Shown here in pieces: positions 45,851 through 56,400 of a stretch of 64,000 bases of DNA. This DNA is from Austropuccinia psidii (Eukaryota; Basidiomycota; Pucciniomycetes; Pucciniales; Sphaerophragmiaceae): assembly GCA_023105745.1 (NCBI GenBank), contig JALGQZ010000019.1, positions 4,340,001 through 4,404,000 of the forward strand, written 5' to 3'. The stretch's first letter is position 1; the number at the start of each line of letters is the position of its first letter. The notes beneath the pieces are model-generated. The model did not search any database, was not told the DNA's origin, and was given only the letters and a program-made list of their open reading frames with translations. The position numbers and the translations under genes are program-made.

Positions 45851-48060
45851 TGAGTCTTATTCATACTAAGATGAGGGTTTAATTTGTGTGGTGGCCTGAC
45901 ACTATATAATGGCAGTCTACAAGGCTATAACTCTAACCAACTCAGAGATATTTCCCCTCATCAGACCAGGTCTGACCTTGGCTGCTCAGTGTATATGTAT
46001 TTTTTATGTACATATAGACCAGTTGTCCAAGTGCCACCTAGAGCAGGAAGATCATTAAAGCCTTTCTTTTCAGAATGAGATTTTCTTAATAATAATATTA
46101 ATAATAAACATCATATTTATAATTTTTAAGGTATTGATAGTTGTTATTGTTTTCTTGTTTTTTATTTTTTTTGAGTATATATTTTATATCTATTTATATA
46201 TATAGATTTGACTTTTTCATATATAATCTTTTATAGTATTAAGATTTTGATATTTTCAGTTTAATGTCATGGTGGACTCATATAATTGAAAATTCATGTA
46301 ATTCAAAATGATAAATGTAAAAGTTTCAGTTTATAGTCTTTGTGGTCCTTTAATATTTATTGAGTAAAAAGTAATTATAAAAAGAAATTGCAGTTTATAG
46401 TTTTGGTGGACTTTGAATATTTATTGTGTAAAAAATAATAATAAAAAGAAATTCCAGTTTATAGTCTTGGTGGACTTTTATTCTTTTTAAATTGGATTTT
46501 AAAATGAATAATCCAATATTAAAGCAAATTATTAAAATATTTTTAAATTAAAATAGATATTTAAAATGAGTATTCCAATACTCTTTATTTTTTTTATTAT
46601 ATATTCTATATGGCTAATGTATGCTATTATAAAATAAAAAAAATTCCAGTTTAAAGTCATGGAGGACTTTGAATATTTATTGAGTAAAAAGTAATAATAA
46701 AAAGAAATTCCAGTTTATAGTCTTGGTGGACTTTATTTATTTTTAAAATTAATTTTAAATTAAATAATCATATATTAAATTAATTATCAATTTATTTTGA
46801 AATTTAAATCAATATTTAAAATGAGTATTCCAATACTCTTCATTTTTTATTTTTTTTTGCTATATATTCTATATGGCTAATATATAATATTATAAAATAA
46901 AGAAAATATCCAGTTTAAAGTCATGGAGGACTCATACCAATTTATATCAAGATTTTTTCTCTAATAAGGTATAAACATAAGGTGAGTATGAATTGACTAC
47001 CTATATATAATATTTCAAATAGTAATTCTCATGATATTCTTGAAGAAAAAATAATAGAAATTTATAAGTGAAATTAATTAATAAATGAAGAAATAAGAAT
47101 CCAGTTTAAGGTCATAGAGGACCCATTTTATTTAAAAATAAATACTTGAATACCATATTGATTATCAAGCTATTGTTAAATTAATTATCAAAGCAAATAT
47201 TGAAAAATATATTGTAATTAAGTGTATATATTAAGATATTTATTAACATGGTTATGAACTAAGAAATAGAGTCATTAATTGTAATCAAAGTTAAGAAATA
47301 AGTCCAGTTTAAGGTCATAGAGGACCCAATTGACACTAATGAATAGATATATATGTTTATAAGTAAAAAAAAATGAATTAATTAAAAAAAAATAAAAATT
47401 AAAAGACCAAAGACAAATCTAATTATTTCCATAATTTTCCAGTTTAAAGTCATGGAGGACTTTATTGTGTTTTATTATTTTTACTATGATTATTTATTTT
47501 GAATCATATTTTTTTATAATCACAGGAATGAGGGATTTCATTCCAAATTTCAATTATTTTCCTTCATTAAATTATTATCATACTTCTATAACTATTGCTT
47601 TTTTTTTATTAATATTATAATATATTTATATTGTATGTTTTTTAATATAATTATTCTCTTAACAATGATAGAGAATAATAATTATGCCTTTTCATTTTTT
47701 TTACAAAAAGAAATTCTTTTTTTTAGTGCACTTTTATTGTTTGTGAATTATTAAAATATCTATCTTACTATTTTTTTTAGGACTGAGTGTAAATCACAAT
47801 ACAGCACATAATGGTAATTTTTCTAAAATTTTTTTTTTTTATTTTTTATTTTTTATTTTTTTTTTTTAATTCCAAAAAAACTTAATTTTGTTTTCATTCT
47901 TATTGTATTTAGCTTATTTAATACAGTCTATTAGTTTTAAAATACTGTACTGGACTTATTTTTTATATCGCGAATGATTTTTTTTTTTATATAATTTTTT
48001 TTAGTTATAAGATTATAATGATAACTTATTTTTATTTTTTATTTTTTTTTAATCGCTCAT

Positions 48061-48062
48061 GT

Positions 48063-48098
<36 letters not shown>

Positions 48099-48545
48099 AT
48101 TATCTCTCTTTCTTTTTTTTAGTAGAGTGTACAGTACTGTACAGTACTGTACAACAGTAGAATGATTTTACTGCACAGTAGTACAGTATCATACTACACT
48201 AGTGCACTGTAGTACTTTTCTTTTTAATCATGTCTATATTTTTTTTTTTTTCTATTAATTTTTTTAATACTTTGATCGCTTGAGCGATCTTTGCTTTTTT
48301 TTTTAAAAAAAAAAAACTATTAGGTTTTTTTTTTTTTTTTTTTTTTTTAAATATTTAATACATGTTTTTTTTTTTTTTTAAATTAATTAATTAATTTTTT
48401 TTTACTAATGTTTTTTTTTTTGTATGATGATTTTTTTTTTAGTACAGTACAGTAATGCCCTGTACTCTGTTTCTTTTCTAATCGCTTCTAGTCTCTTTTT
48501 TTTTTATTTTTTAATTTCTTTTAAATTTGATCGCTTAAGCGATCT
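48061..48545. repeat. T-run and palindrome modules
   Basis: Two similar modules. Each combines GTACAGTACTGTAC-like palindromes (tandem at 48130-48153; degenerate near 48443), an AATCGCTT or AATCATGT block, long T-runs and a 16-bp palindrome: GATCGCTTGAGCGATC near 48275 (one mismatch pair at the centre) and the perfect GATCGCTTAAGCGATC near 48529. GC-containing palindromes are striking in such AT-rich DNA. Confidence 0.75.
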
Positions 48546-48776
48546 TGTTTTTTTTTTTTATTATTTTATTTAATTTTATTTTTTTTAAAAAAAACAAACT
48601 ACCTGTAAGTAAAATTTGTTTTCATTTTATTATATAATTAGTTTTTTTTATATTTTTTTTTTGTTTTTATTTTTTATCGTTACTGTTTCTTTTTTTTTTT
48701 TGATTGTTTAATAATTGTATTTTAATTTATTGATGGTTGTTTTTTATTTGTTTTCATTTATTTATTTATTTGATTT

Positions 48777-49560
48777 AATTTTTATTTAATTTTATATATT
48801 TATTCATGTTTATATATATTTATATATATTTATATTTAGACTTGTTTATATTTATATTTTTTTATTTTTTTTTTATTTATATTTATATTTATTTATTTAT
48901 ATTTATAATTGTATATGTATTTATATGTATTTTTTATATTTAGCTTGTATTTATTTGTACTGTACTTAATTGTAATTAATTATATTTGTATTTATTTATA
49001 TTTATATTTGTATATATTTATTTATATATATTAATTTATTTGTATTTAATTATATTTATTTGTATTTATTTATATTTTATATATTTATTTATATAAATTT
49101 ATATTTATTTATATTTATTGATATTTATATATGTTTATATTAATTTATATTTATATTTATTTTTTATTTATATTTATATATATTTATTTATATATATTTA
49201 TATTGATTTGTATTCAATTTATTAATTTAATTATATATATTTGTATTTAATTAAAATCTATTTATAGTTATCTAATTGTATCTATATATATTTATATTTA
49301 TTTATATTTTTATTTATTTAGATTTATTTATATGTATAAAAATTTATTTGTTTAATTGAATATTTATTTATATTTATTTATGTTTATTTATATTTATATT
49401 TATATTTTCATATATTTATCCATATTTATATTTGTATATAATTCTTTATATAAATTTACATTTATCTATATTTATGTGTATTTATATAAATTTATATTTG
49501 TTTGTATTTGTATATATATGTATATTTATATATTTATTTATATTTATATTTGTTTAGAAA
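48777..49560. repeat. TATTTA-type low-complexity tract
   Basis: About 800 bp built almost only of TATTTA, TATATTTA and TTTGTATTTA units in irregular order. No gene. Confidence 0.9.
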
Positions 49561-51731
49561 CAATTAAATAAAGATAAATTAAACTTTAAAATTAATTGAA
49601 GATATAAATTAAACTAAAAAAACTTGCAAAGAACCAACAAGTTTATTTTATTTCTAGTGTTATGATGGTCAGGTTGTGGGTGAGAAAAAAGCTCTTCTCT
49701 TCAATATAAAAGGAGCTACATTTTCAAGCTACTCTCCTATTCTTTTCATAATTATTTTTTTCAAAGTAATTCTTTATTTATATATTTAGAGAAAAATATT
49801 CTAAATTCTTGTTATGCTTTAAACCCAGTGAGGTTAAAAAATAAATTATGCAGGGTCAACCTGGCCAGTTGCCTCTGTGTATTTATCTTTTGAATAACCT
49901 GAATAATATCTATCAATATATATATTCAAGGTGATAATATTATTCTGAATATTATAGTCTTTAATCAATAATATTATTTATATTTATTCATCATTCAGGG
50001 ACATATCCCTTTTAGTATAGCTGTTTTTTCATTTATTGAATTTAAAATTATATCATTTTCACAAAATCACTTAAGGATATCCATATAACATTATTTTATT
50101 TATCAAATAATAATGTTACCAAATTAAAACAATAGTTGTTTCTTAAATATAATATGTTATTGGGATTATATATCATCCCTTAGAATATTATAGTATTATG
50201 ATATTATTCTTATTTTAATATTATTTTATTTTCAATATTATAATATTATGATACTTATATTATTATAATATTATCTTATTCAATATAGCTTTATATTGAT
50301 GTGCTATATTTATTCCTCCTTCCACATGATTTGGTTTTATTTTTGTTTATTTTTGCTTCTTTTGATTTCTTTTTAAAGCAAGGGGGGGTGGCCAGTTTTT
50401 TTTTATTAATTTTTTTTTTTAAAAAAAAATTAAAAAAAAAAATTAAAAAAATTAAAAAAAATTAAAAAATTGAAAAAAGAGAAAAATTAAATTAAAAAAT
50501 CTGGTCATCCCTCCTTGTGAGTTGGATTCTTTGTATGTGCTATGTGTGTATGCATGCTGTGTGTATGTGTGTAGCATGTATTTGTATTGAGTAGTTCAGC
50601 TCAATAATTTCCATTTTGGCTTCCTGATTGATTCAGTTCTAGAATTTTAAGATAAGTTTCTTTATAATTTCTCTTGAGGATTGATACTATAGATAACTGA
50701 TGAGTGGCTTTTTTCTTTCTGGTAAAATATATTGTCTTCTTGTAGTGAAAAAAAGTCTTGAAGTATTTTTTATTCAACATTTCCTTTTTTTTTGTGAAAA
50801 ATGAAGAAATTCTGTGCTGTATATTTGAGATCTTCAATATTAATTTGAGCTCTACTCTTGTATTAGTAAGTTAATTCAACTTCTTTTCATTTTTTTTTCA
50901 ATTTCAACATAATACTGATTAATCCTTCCTTGTTTTCAGCTTATTTTGTTGAATTATATTTTGAAATTATTTTTCTTTTGAAATTGAAACTTTTTTTTAA
51001 CAAAAAATGATCTTCTTTTGAAGAAGTGCAATGATAAGTGATTTTTTTTTGACCTTATGAAAGGTAATTATTTATGAAATTTATAATTCAAGAGATATCT
51101 AAGTACTTCATTAATGGAAAATAAGCTATTATTTAATATTAAATTAATAATTCTTTATTAAGGTAAAATAACTGAAATTGATTTTCATTGATTAGAGCTA
51201 TAAACTAATGTTTAATTACTAAAGTCCCACTTTCCCCAAAACTTATAGCCACTTGTGCTTTGGGTGGTATAAGAAATAGTTAACCACCCCTATTTTTTTA
51301 ACTATGAAAAACTACTGATACTAATACAGAATAAAAAAAACTAAAACATTCTTTCTAGATGACTTTTATAAGCAGCTCTTTTTTTTCCCTTTTTTTCTTT
51401 TTTTTAATACTAATTGAAATATCTTTACCAACACTATAACTTCTGATCTCCATATCAATTATTAATTTTTATTGTTTTATTAGTTATATATAGATTTTTT
51501 TCTTCATTGATTTATTGATTATTAATAGATTTTTCATATATATATATTTTTTTTATGTTTCTTTTTGATACTATCACAGAAAATTCAGAAATTAAATTTG
51601 CAGTTTAAGGCCTTTCTGGGCCATCATGTATCATTGGTCCTTGCATGTGTTAATATATTCTTTTTTTTTTTTTTGATGAACTGACTTAAAATAGAGTAAG
51701 AGAAACAGTAACCAAATAGTTGAATTGCAGT

Positions 51732-52418
51732 TTAAGGCCATGCTGGGCCTTTAATTTTCTGAAGAATAGTTTTCTTAAAATAATCTTGATTCTTCTCCAT
51801 TTTCATTTCAATCTTGCTGCTGACAATTTCTTTCCATAACTTATTCCATTCTTCTTTCTTCAAACAAAACTTGTGATTCTTCATTATGATTATTAACTGT
51901 AAGACTTTATCCTCTAAATCAAAATCCAATCCCTTTTCAATAATATAGCAGTCCCCTCTCCATTTAATACTTCTACCCTCAATTTGATATTCTTCAAGAC
52001 AAAACCATCTCTGAGCTTGTATTGTTCCCCAGTAAAGACTACTCCTTATATCTGAATCCATATAGAAAGTTTCATTCCAATAGTCATTATTGAGATTTCC
52101 TTTAATTCCATCATAATTAAGTATATCCATAAATTCTAGCTTTGAAAGGTTTGATCCAGGAAGCTGGCTTAAATAGGCTTCTGCAGGGGTTTCTTGAGTA
52201 ATATCTTCATTTCCAAATAAATCTTCAAATTCAATAAAGGGGAGACTTTGAATAATTGGTATCTTGAAGTATTCAATAACTGGTAAGCCCCATCTTTGGT
52301 CTTCATTGTTAAGTCCTTGAAAATTATTATTAATCCAGAGGTCTTGGCTTTCCCCATTTGTTTCTGAGTGTGGCCAATAGATCCAGATGGTATTGTCTGC
52401 TTCATTAGTTTCAGACAT
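51732..52418 (-). CDS. 228-residue accessory ORF of element V, paralog of the Gag C-terminal domain
   Basis: An intact minus-strand frame starting at the ATG at 52416-52418. Residues about 55-165 align with the last part of the Gag-protease ORF: LPFIEFEDLF against LPYIEFKDIY, then LPGSNLSKLEFMDILN against LPGYDLSKLDFMELLN, then GIKGNLNNDYWNETFYMD against GIKGNLENQYWEEVFYFD. The N-terminal part is acidic with several Trp. The C-terminal part is Lys-rich and probably helical. I do not recognise the domain and can give no function. It lies between Gag and Pol with the same orientation. The final codons overlap a copy of the hairpin motif (51734-51751) and a polypurine-like motif lies within it (51953-51967). 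Confidence 0.7.
   Translation of the reverse strand: MSETNEADNTIWIYWPHSETNGESQDLWINNNFQGLNNEDQRWGLPVIEYFKIPIIQSLPFIEFEDLFGNEDITQETPAEAYLSQLPGSNLSKLEFMDILNYDGIKGNLNNDYWNETFYMDSDIRSSLYWGTIQAQRWFCLEEYQIEGRSIKWRGDCYIIEKGLDFDLEDKVLQLIIIMKNHKFCLKKEEWNKLWKEIVSSKIEMKMEKNQDYFKKTILQKIKGPAWP
51953..51967 (-). other. Internal polypurine-tract-like motif 2
   Basis: On the minus strand TTAAATGGAGAGGGG, inside the 228-residue ORF (it encodes part of IKWRGD). It shares 15 of 15 core bases with the tract before the 3' LTR. Confidence 0.5.
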
Positions 52419-52558
52419 GATGATTATAAAATATAAAATATGATAAAAAAATTGCTAATGGTTTCTTGATGTTAAAAAAAATATGAATAATTATAATAGC
52501 TTCTTGGTAAAGGTGGATGAAATAAATAATCTAAGTAAAATATTTCTTGAAGAATTAA

Positions 52559-52674
52559 TCCTCTTTGATAAGGCAGGAAGTCACTGCCAAAAACTTGAAT
52601 CAATTGAAGCTTTAAGTATTAAGGTAAGAAATATTTGGGTCCTCTTTGATAAGGCAGGAAGTCACTGCCAAAAA
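52559..52674. repeat. Two direct copies of a 35-bp hairpin unit
   Basis: The same 35 bases occur at 52559-52593 and 52640-52674, 81 bp apart. Each contains GGCAG-GAAGTCA-CTGCC, a 5-bp stem with a 7-base loop (52572-52588 and 52653-52669). The pair lies between the two accessory ORFs, and the second copy overlaps the 3' end of the 121-codon ORF. Confidence 0.85.
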
Positions 52675-53027
52675 TACTGGACTTGATTGTTTAAATTGAA
52701 TCTTACTGATTTTCTTCTCTTCTTTGTTTTTGAACTATGTAAGCTGGAGGTTTTTAGAATTGGCTTCAGCTGTACTTTACTCATTGATGGTAAGTAATTT
52801 CTATAATAAGCTAATTTTTCATTCAAAACTCTAAGTTCCTCCAATAAAAACCTTATTTCTTCCAATTTTTCCTTTTCTTCTCTTGATTGGTGACTTGATG
52901 ACTGACATTCTTGAAATTCATCTTCATACTCAAAAATGAATTCTTCATATTGCTTCTTCAATTGCCTTTGATCCAAAATTTCTTCATCCTCCAACAATTC
53001 ATCCCCATAACATCCAAGCTTTGGCAT
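52662..53027 (-). CDS. 121-residue accessory ORF of element V, coiled coil with basic tail
   Basis: An intact frame. Residues about 10-75 are rich in Glu, Leu, Gln and Lys with heptad-like spacing (EEKEKLEEIRFLLEELRVL), so a coiled coil is likely. The C-terminal part is basic and reads KPILKT ... KKRRKSVRFN. KSVRF fits the RVxF docking consensus for protein phosphatase 1, and the basic cluster could bind nucleic acid or act as a nuclear import signal. I do not recognise a family. It lies between Gag and the 228-residue ORF and is in the same orientation. Confidence 0.55.
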   Translation of the reverse strand: MPKLGCYGDELLEDEEILDQRQLKKQYEEFIFEYEDEFQECQSSSHQSREEKEKLEEIRFLLEELRVLNEKLAYYRNYLPSMSKVQLKPILKTSSLHSSKTKKRRKSVRFNLNNQVQYFWQ

Positions 53028-53300
53028 CTTGATTTTTTGTTAATTTTATTAAAGATTATGATCTTATCAATTTTTTTCTGTTTTTCAAAAGGTCTTGAAA
53101 TTAATGATATTGATATTTAAATTGAATAGAAATTGATATTGAAATTCCCAAGGATTTCATCCCAAAAACTTAAACCATTAGAGGTGGAATAAGAAACAGA
53201 CACCCACCCCCATTTTTTAATTGAAACATAGCCTTATAATACTTTTACAGTTAAAACTCTTGCATACCCAAATCATCATTCATATATATTTTTTTAATTG

Positions 53301-53351
<51 letters not shown>

Positions 53352-53476
53352 AGTTTATATCTTTTTTAATTTTAATTTTAATTTTAATATTTTTTTTTTA
53401 AGTTTTTTTTTTTTTTTTTTTTAAGTTTTTTTTTTTTTTTCTTTTTTTTTTACATGTCCAGAAAAATATATTCAAT
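53028..53476 (-). other. Spacer after Gag in element V
   Basis: It holds long T-runs (53295-53450) and a block near 53175-53215 (GAGGTGGAATAAGAAACAG then ACCCACCCCC). A similar block occurs near 51262-51300 (GGGTGGTATAAGAAATAG then ACCACCCC), downstream of the 228-residue ORF. No gene. Confidence 0.6.
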
Positions 53477-56400
53477 TCATGAAACCCATTTTCCTTTTTC
53501 TTTTTGTTGAAGAATTCTATTCACACATATATCCTTGGCTATTTCTCCCAGTATTTTCCTTCCTTTCTTCCTTTCTTCTAGGGTATTACCTTTCCAATTT
53601 CTGATGAATCCTTCTTCTTTGTGTATAAAGAGGTATCCATACTCTTCCCAAAAAAGATTTCCACCAAGAAGCTCCATATTATGCAAATTGAAGTCTTCTT
53701 GTGGCCAAATTCTACCATCATAAAGAGCCTTCCTTGTTTGTTCATCAAAGTAAAATACTTCCTCCCAATACTGGTTTTCCAAATTACCCTTAATTCCTTC
53801 CTCATTCAAGAGCTCCATGAAGTCTAATTTTGACAGGTCATATCCTGGAAGATTCTTCAACCATTTTCCTCCTTTTATTCTTGATGGACCCTCAAAGTAT
53901 ATATCTTTGAATTCAATGTAGGGAAGAATTATGAAATCTGGCTCTTCTTCAGGTGTTGGAAGTTGCCAGTAAGACATTTCATCATAATACTTCAAGAAAC
54001 TTTCTTTATCCAAGTCCATTTCCTTGTCTTTATCAATTCTCCATGGGCTTCTTGGGTTTAAATCACATGACAGAATAGTGTTCATGAGATCCTTTTGCAA
54101 TGGTGAGACTTCAACTTCTATCAAATTTGCTTCTGGCTTTGAATCTGAAGATAATCTTGGTTTAATTTCTTGTAAAGAGTCATGATTATTGTAGGCCTCC
54201 CAAAGATTTTCATAAGCATGAGAGTGCTTTAGTTTCTTCTTTGGAGGATCTTGAGAAATTTCATGTATTTGGAAATCATCAGTTTGATTAGATTCTTCTT
54301 TATTGTATTCCTTAATAAATTCTTCATCTTTGAAACAGTCATTAATTTTATTTCTAAGATCTTCCAATGAGTCTTCACAGTATTGATCACTGTTCATTTC
54401 TGCCTTCATTTCAATTTCCATATCTTGTGGGTATTTTTGCTTGGAAAATATGTCAAACAGATTCTTTCTACTATGTATTGGTGGTCCTTCCATTATTTCT
54501 GAGCCATTAACCAAAACCTGATATAACATACCATTGGTGTCAATTGGTTTATAAATAATTTTATTTTCCTTTTTCTCTGCTTCATTGACTTCTTCCATAT
54601 ACCAATTTGATTTTTCATCTTGTTTCAATATATAACTTTTATTGTTTTCAGGTTCATCATCAATTTTCCAGAAGTCAGGGCATGGGCTTAAGCTTAAGTT
54701 GTTTACTTGAGGGTTTTTATTTTTAACATAATCTTCATATTCACTTGAAGGTGGTAGATTTCTGTTGATCCATTCCTCCCACTTTTTGGGATCAAATGTA
54801 GCCCATTCCTTGTTTTCTTTTATTGCCTTGTCTAAGTACCAGGCTAATGACTTTGGTTCTTCTGATTTTATTTGGTTTGATAGTGCTTCTGTTGATGGTC
54901 CCTGTTCTTGCTCTTGTGTTTCCACCCCTTGGTCTCTTTCCACTTCCTCCTGAGATTCATTCTCTATTCCCCTATCCATTATGGATAATCTTTCATCTAA
55001 ATTACATTCCATAGACTTGATCTTTTGATAATCTTTGTTTTTAGTTGATTTGAAAATACTTTTTATTTTTGATTTAGATTTATCTTCAGCTTCTTTTAAT
55101 TTTACTTTGCTAAACCAATCCTTTATTTTCCCCATTGAACAAAGCTCCATTCCTCTTGGTGGTCCTGTTTGCCATCCTAACATATGGGGTTTGCATATTG
55201 GCATACATAATCTTCTACCATCTGCTTCTTGATAGCTAAATATTTCTCCTTGTTTCTGTGAAAAGTCCAATCTAATGTTATTGTCTGCCAAGAAGGGCCT
55301 TCCTAGGACTGTGTGTACTGCTCCCTTGGCAATGAAGAAATGAATTTCTTTTTCTTCTCCAGAAGGCAAAAGTACTTGTGTGAATTCAGCCAATCCAATT
55401 AATGATGTTGTATGTCCTCCAATTCCTCTTAAATTCATGTTGAGCTTTCTGTTTGGAAGAGAGGCTTTTATTGCTGCATCTTCAGTGATTATGTTGAGCT
55501 CTGATCCTGTATCTACCAGTGCCATTACTGGATATTCTTCTTTTCCAACAAATACTTGCATAAACCCAAGTGGACAGGCATAATGAAGTCTTGGTTTTTC
55601 AAAGTCTTTAATTTTTATAGAAATAACATCTTCTTTAATGTCCAAAGTGTTAACTGATTTGATAGCTTCCTTTTCTTCAAGAGAAATCCCTTGAAGCCTG
55701 TGAATGAAGGTTGGTGAAACTGATAATATCTCTTCCAAGGTTAAGTTAATTTTCTGTTCCAAGATTTTCTTTATCACATTTTCAATTGCTAATTTTGGTT
55801 TGAATTCTTTCTTATCCTTTATGAATTCTTTCTTTTCAGTTTTGTGGTGAACCATCCTTTTGTTTAACTTGTCACCTTCCTCCTCAAAATTCTCTTTTTC
55901 TTTACTTTCAGTTCCTTCAAATGTTTCATCTCTTTTTGTATGTTTATCTTTATATTTGGTTGGAACAATAATCTTCATCTCTTCTTCAGCCTCATCCTCA
56001 TGATAGGTTCCTGGTAGTATAGGTTTTTTACTTTGAGAATCTTCTCTATTTTGGCTTTCTTGCTTAGCTAATCTTTGCTTTGTCTGTCTGAGAGTTGCAT
56101 GTGTTTCCAACATCTCAGTGGGTGAAGATACTGTTGGTGGTTCCCAATTACCCCAGTCTTCTACTTGAGCAATTGAAACTTCTTTTTCTTCCTTTTTCAG
56201 CTCAACTATCTTTTGATCTTCTGGTCTTGCTAAAGGCTTTTCCTTGTCAATTATCTTGTTTGAAATTTCTTTTTGTTCCTTATCAAATTCCCTGACTAAA
56301 TCCTTTGGAGATTTGGTTCCTTCTGAGGGTACTCTTTGGAAATTAGGGTAAAGGAAATTTAATCCTTGCCTACTGACAATTCTTTTTTCCATATCTTCTG

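Larger units (their letters stand above)
44629..51731 (-). other. 7-kb AT-rich internal region of element V
   Basis: No long believable gene on either strand. It holds, from left to right, a structured part with short GC-containing repeats (44830-45420), an ATT run (45777-45850), an array of hairpin motifs (most dense at 46250-47465, more at 51600-51754), long T-runs, two repeated palindromes (48120-48545), about 800 bp of TATTTA-type low complexity (48777-49560) and unique AT-rich DNA (49561-51590). No LTR pair, terminal inverted repeat or target duplication inside it suggests a separate nested insertion. It may be a long intron or an untranslated regulatory segment. Confidence 0.7.
44835..51754 (-). 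repeat. Dispersed hairpin motif array
   Basis: On the + strand the motif is CAGTTTA(A/T)RGYC, six loop bases, GRCYTT. Clear copies begin near 44835, 45378, 46391, 46455, 46647, 46711, 46911, 47102, 47305, 47440, 51601 and 51729; weaker ones near 44914, 44971, 46257 and 46327. Stems vary in a matched way: AAAGTC/GACTTT (46653, 47446), GGTC/GACC (44843, 47110, 47313), AAGGCC/GGCCTT (51734), and a 9-bp TTTTAAGTC/GACTTAAAA at 45380-45404. Stem-preserving changes suggest a folded RNA or DNA element. In the element's own direction the tail AAACTG follows the hairpin. Confidence 0.75.

Noticed and set aside
45691..45882. Open frame with a long Ile run
   Set aside because: Translation of the ATT microsatellite.
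49356..49571. Tyr/Ile/Phe-rich open frame
   Set aside because: Translation of the TATTTA low-complexity tract.
44629..51731. The 7-kb region as a separate transposon nested in element V
   Set aside because: I found no LTR pair, terminal inverted repeats or target duplication at its borders. The hairpin and polypurine motifs extend into the accessory ORF area, so it looks like part of the element.
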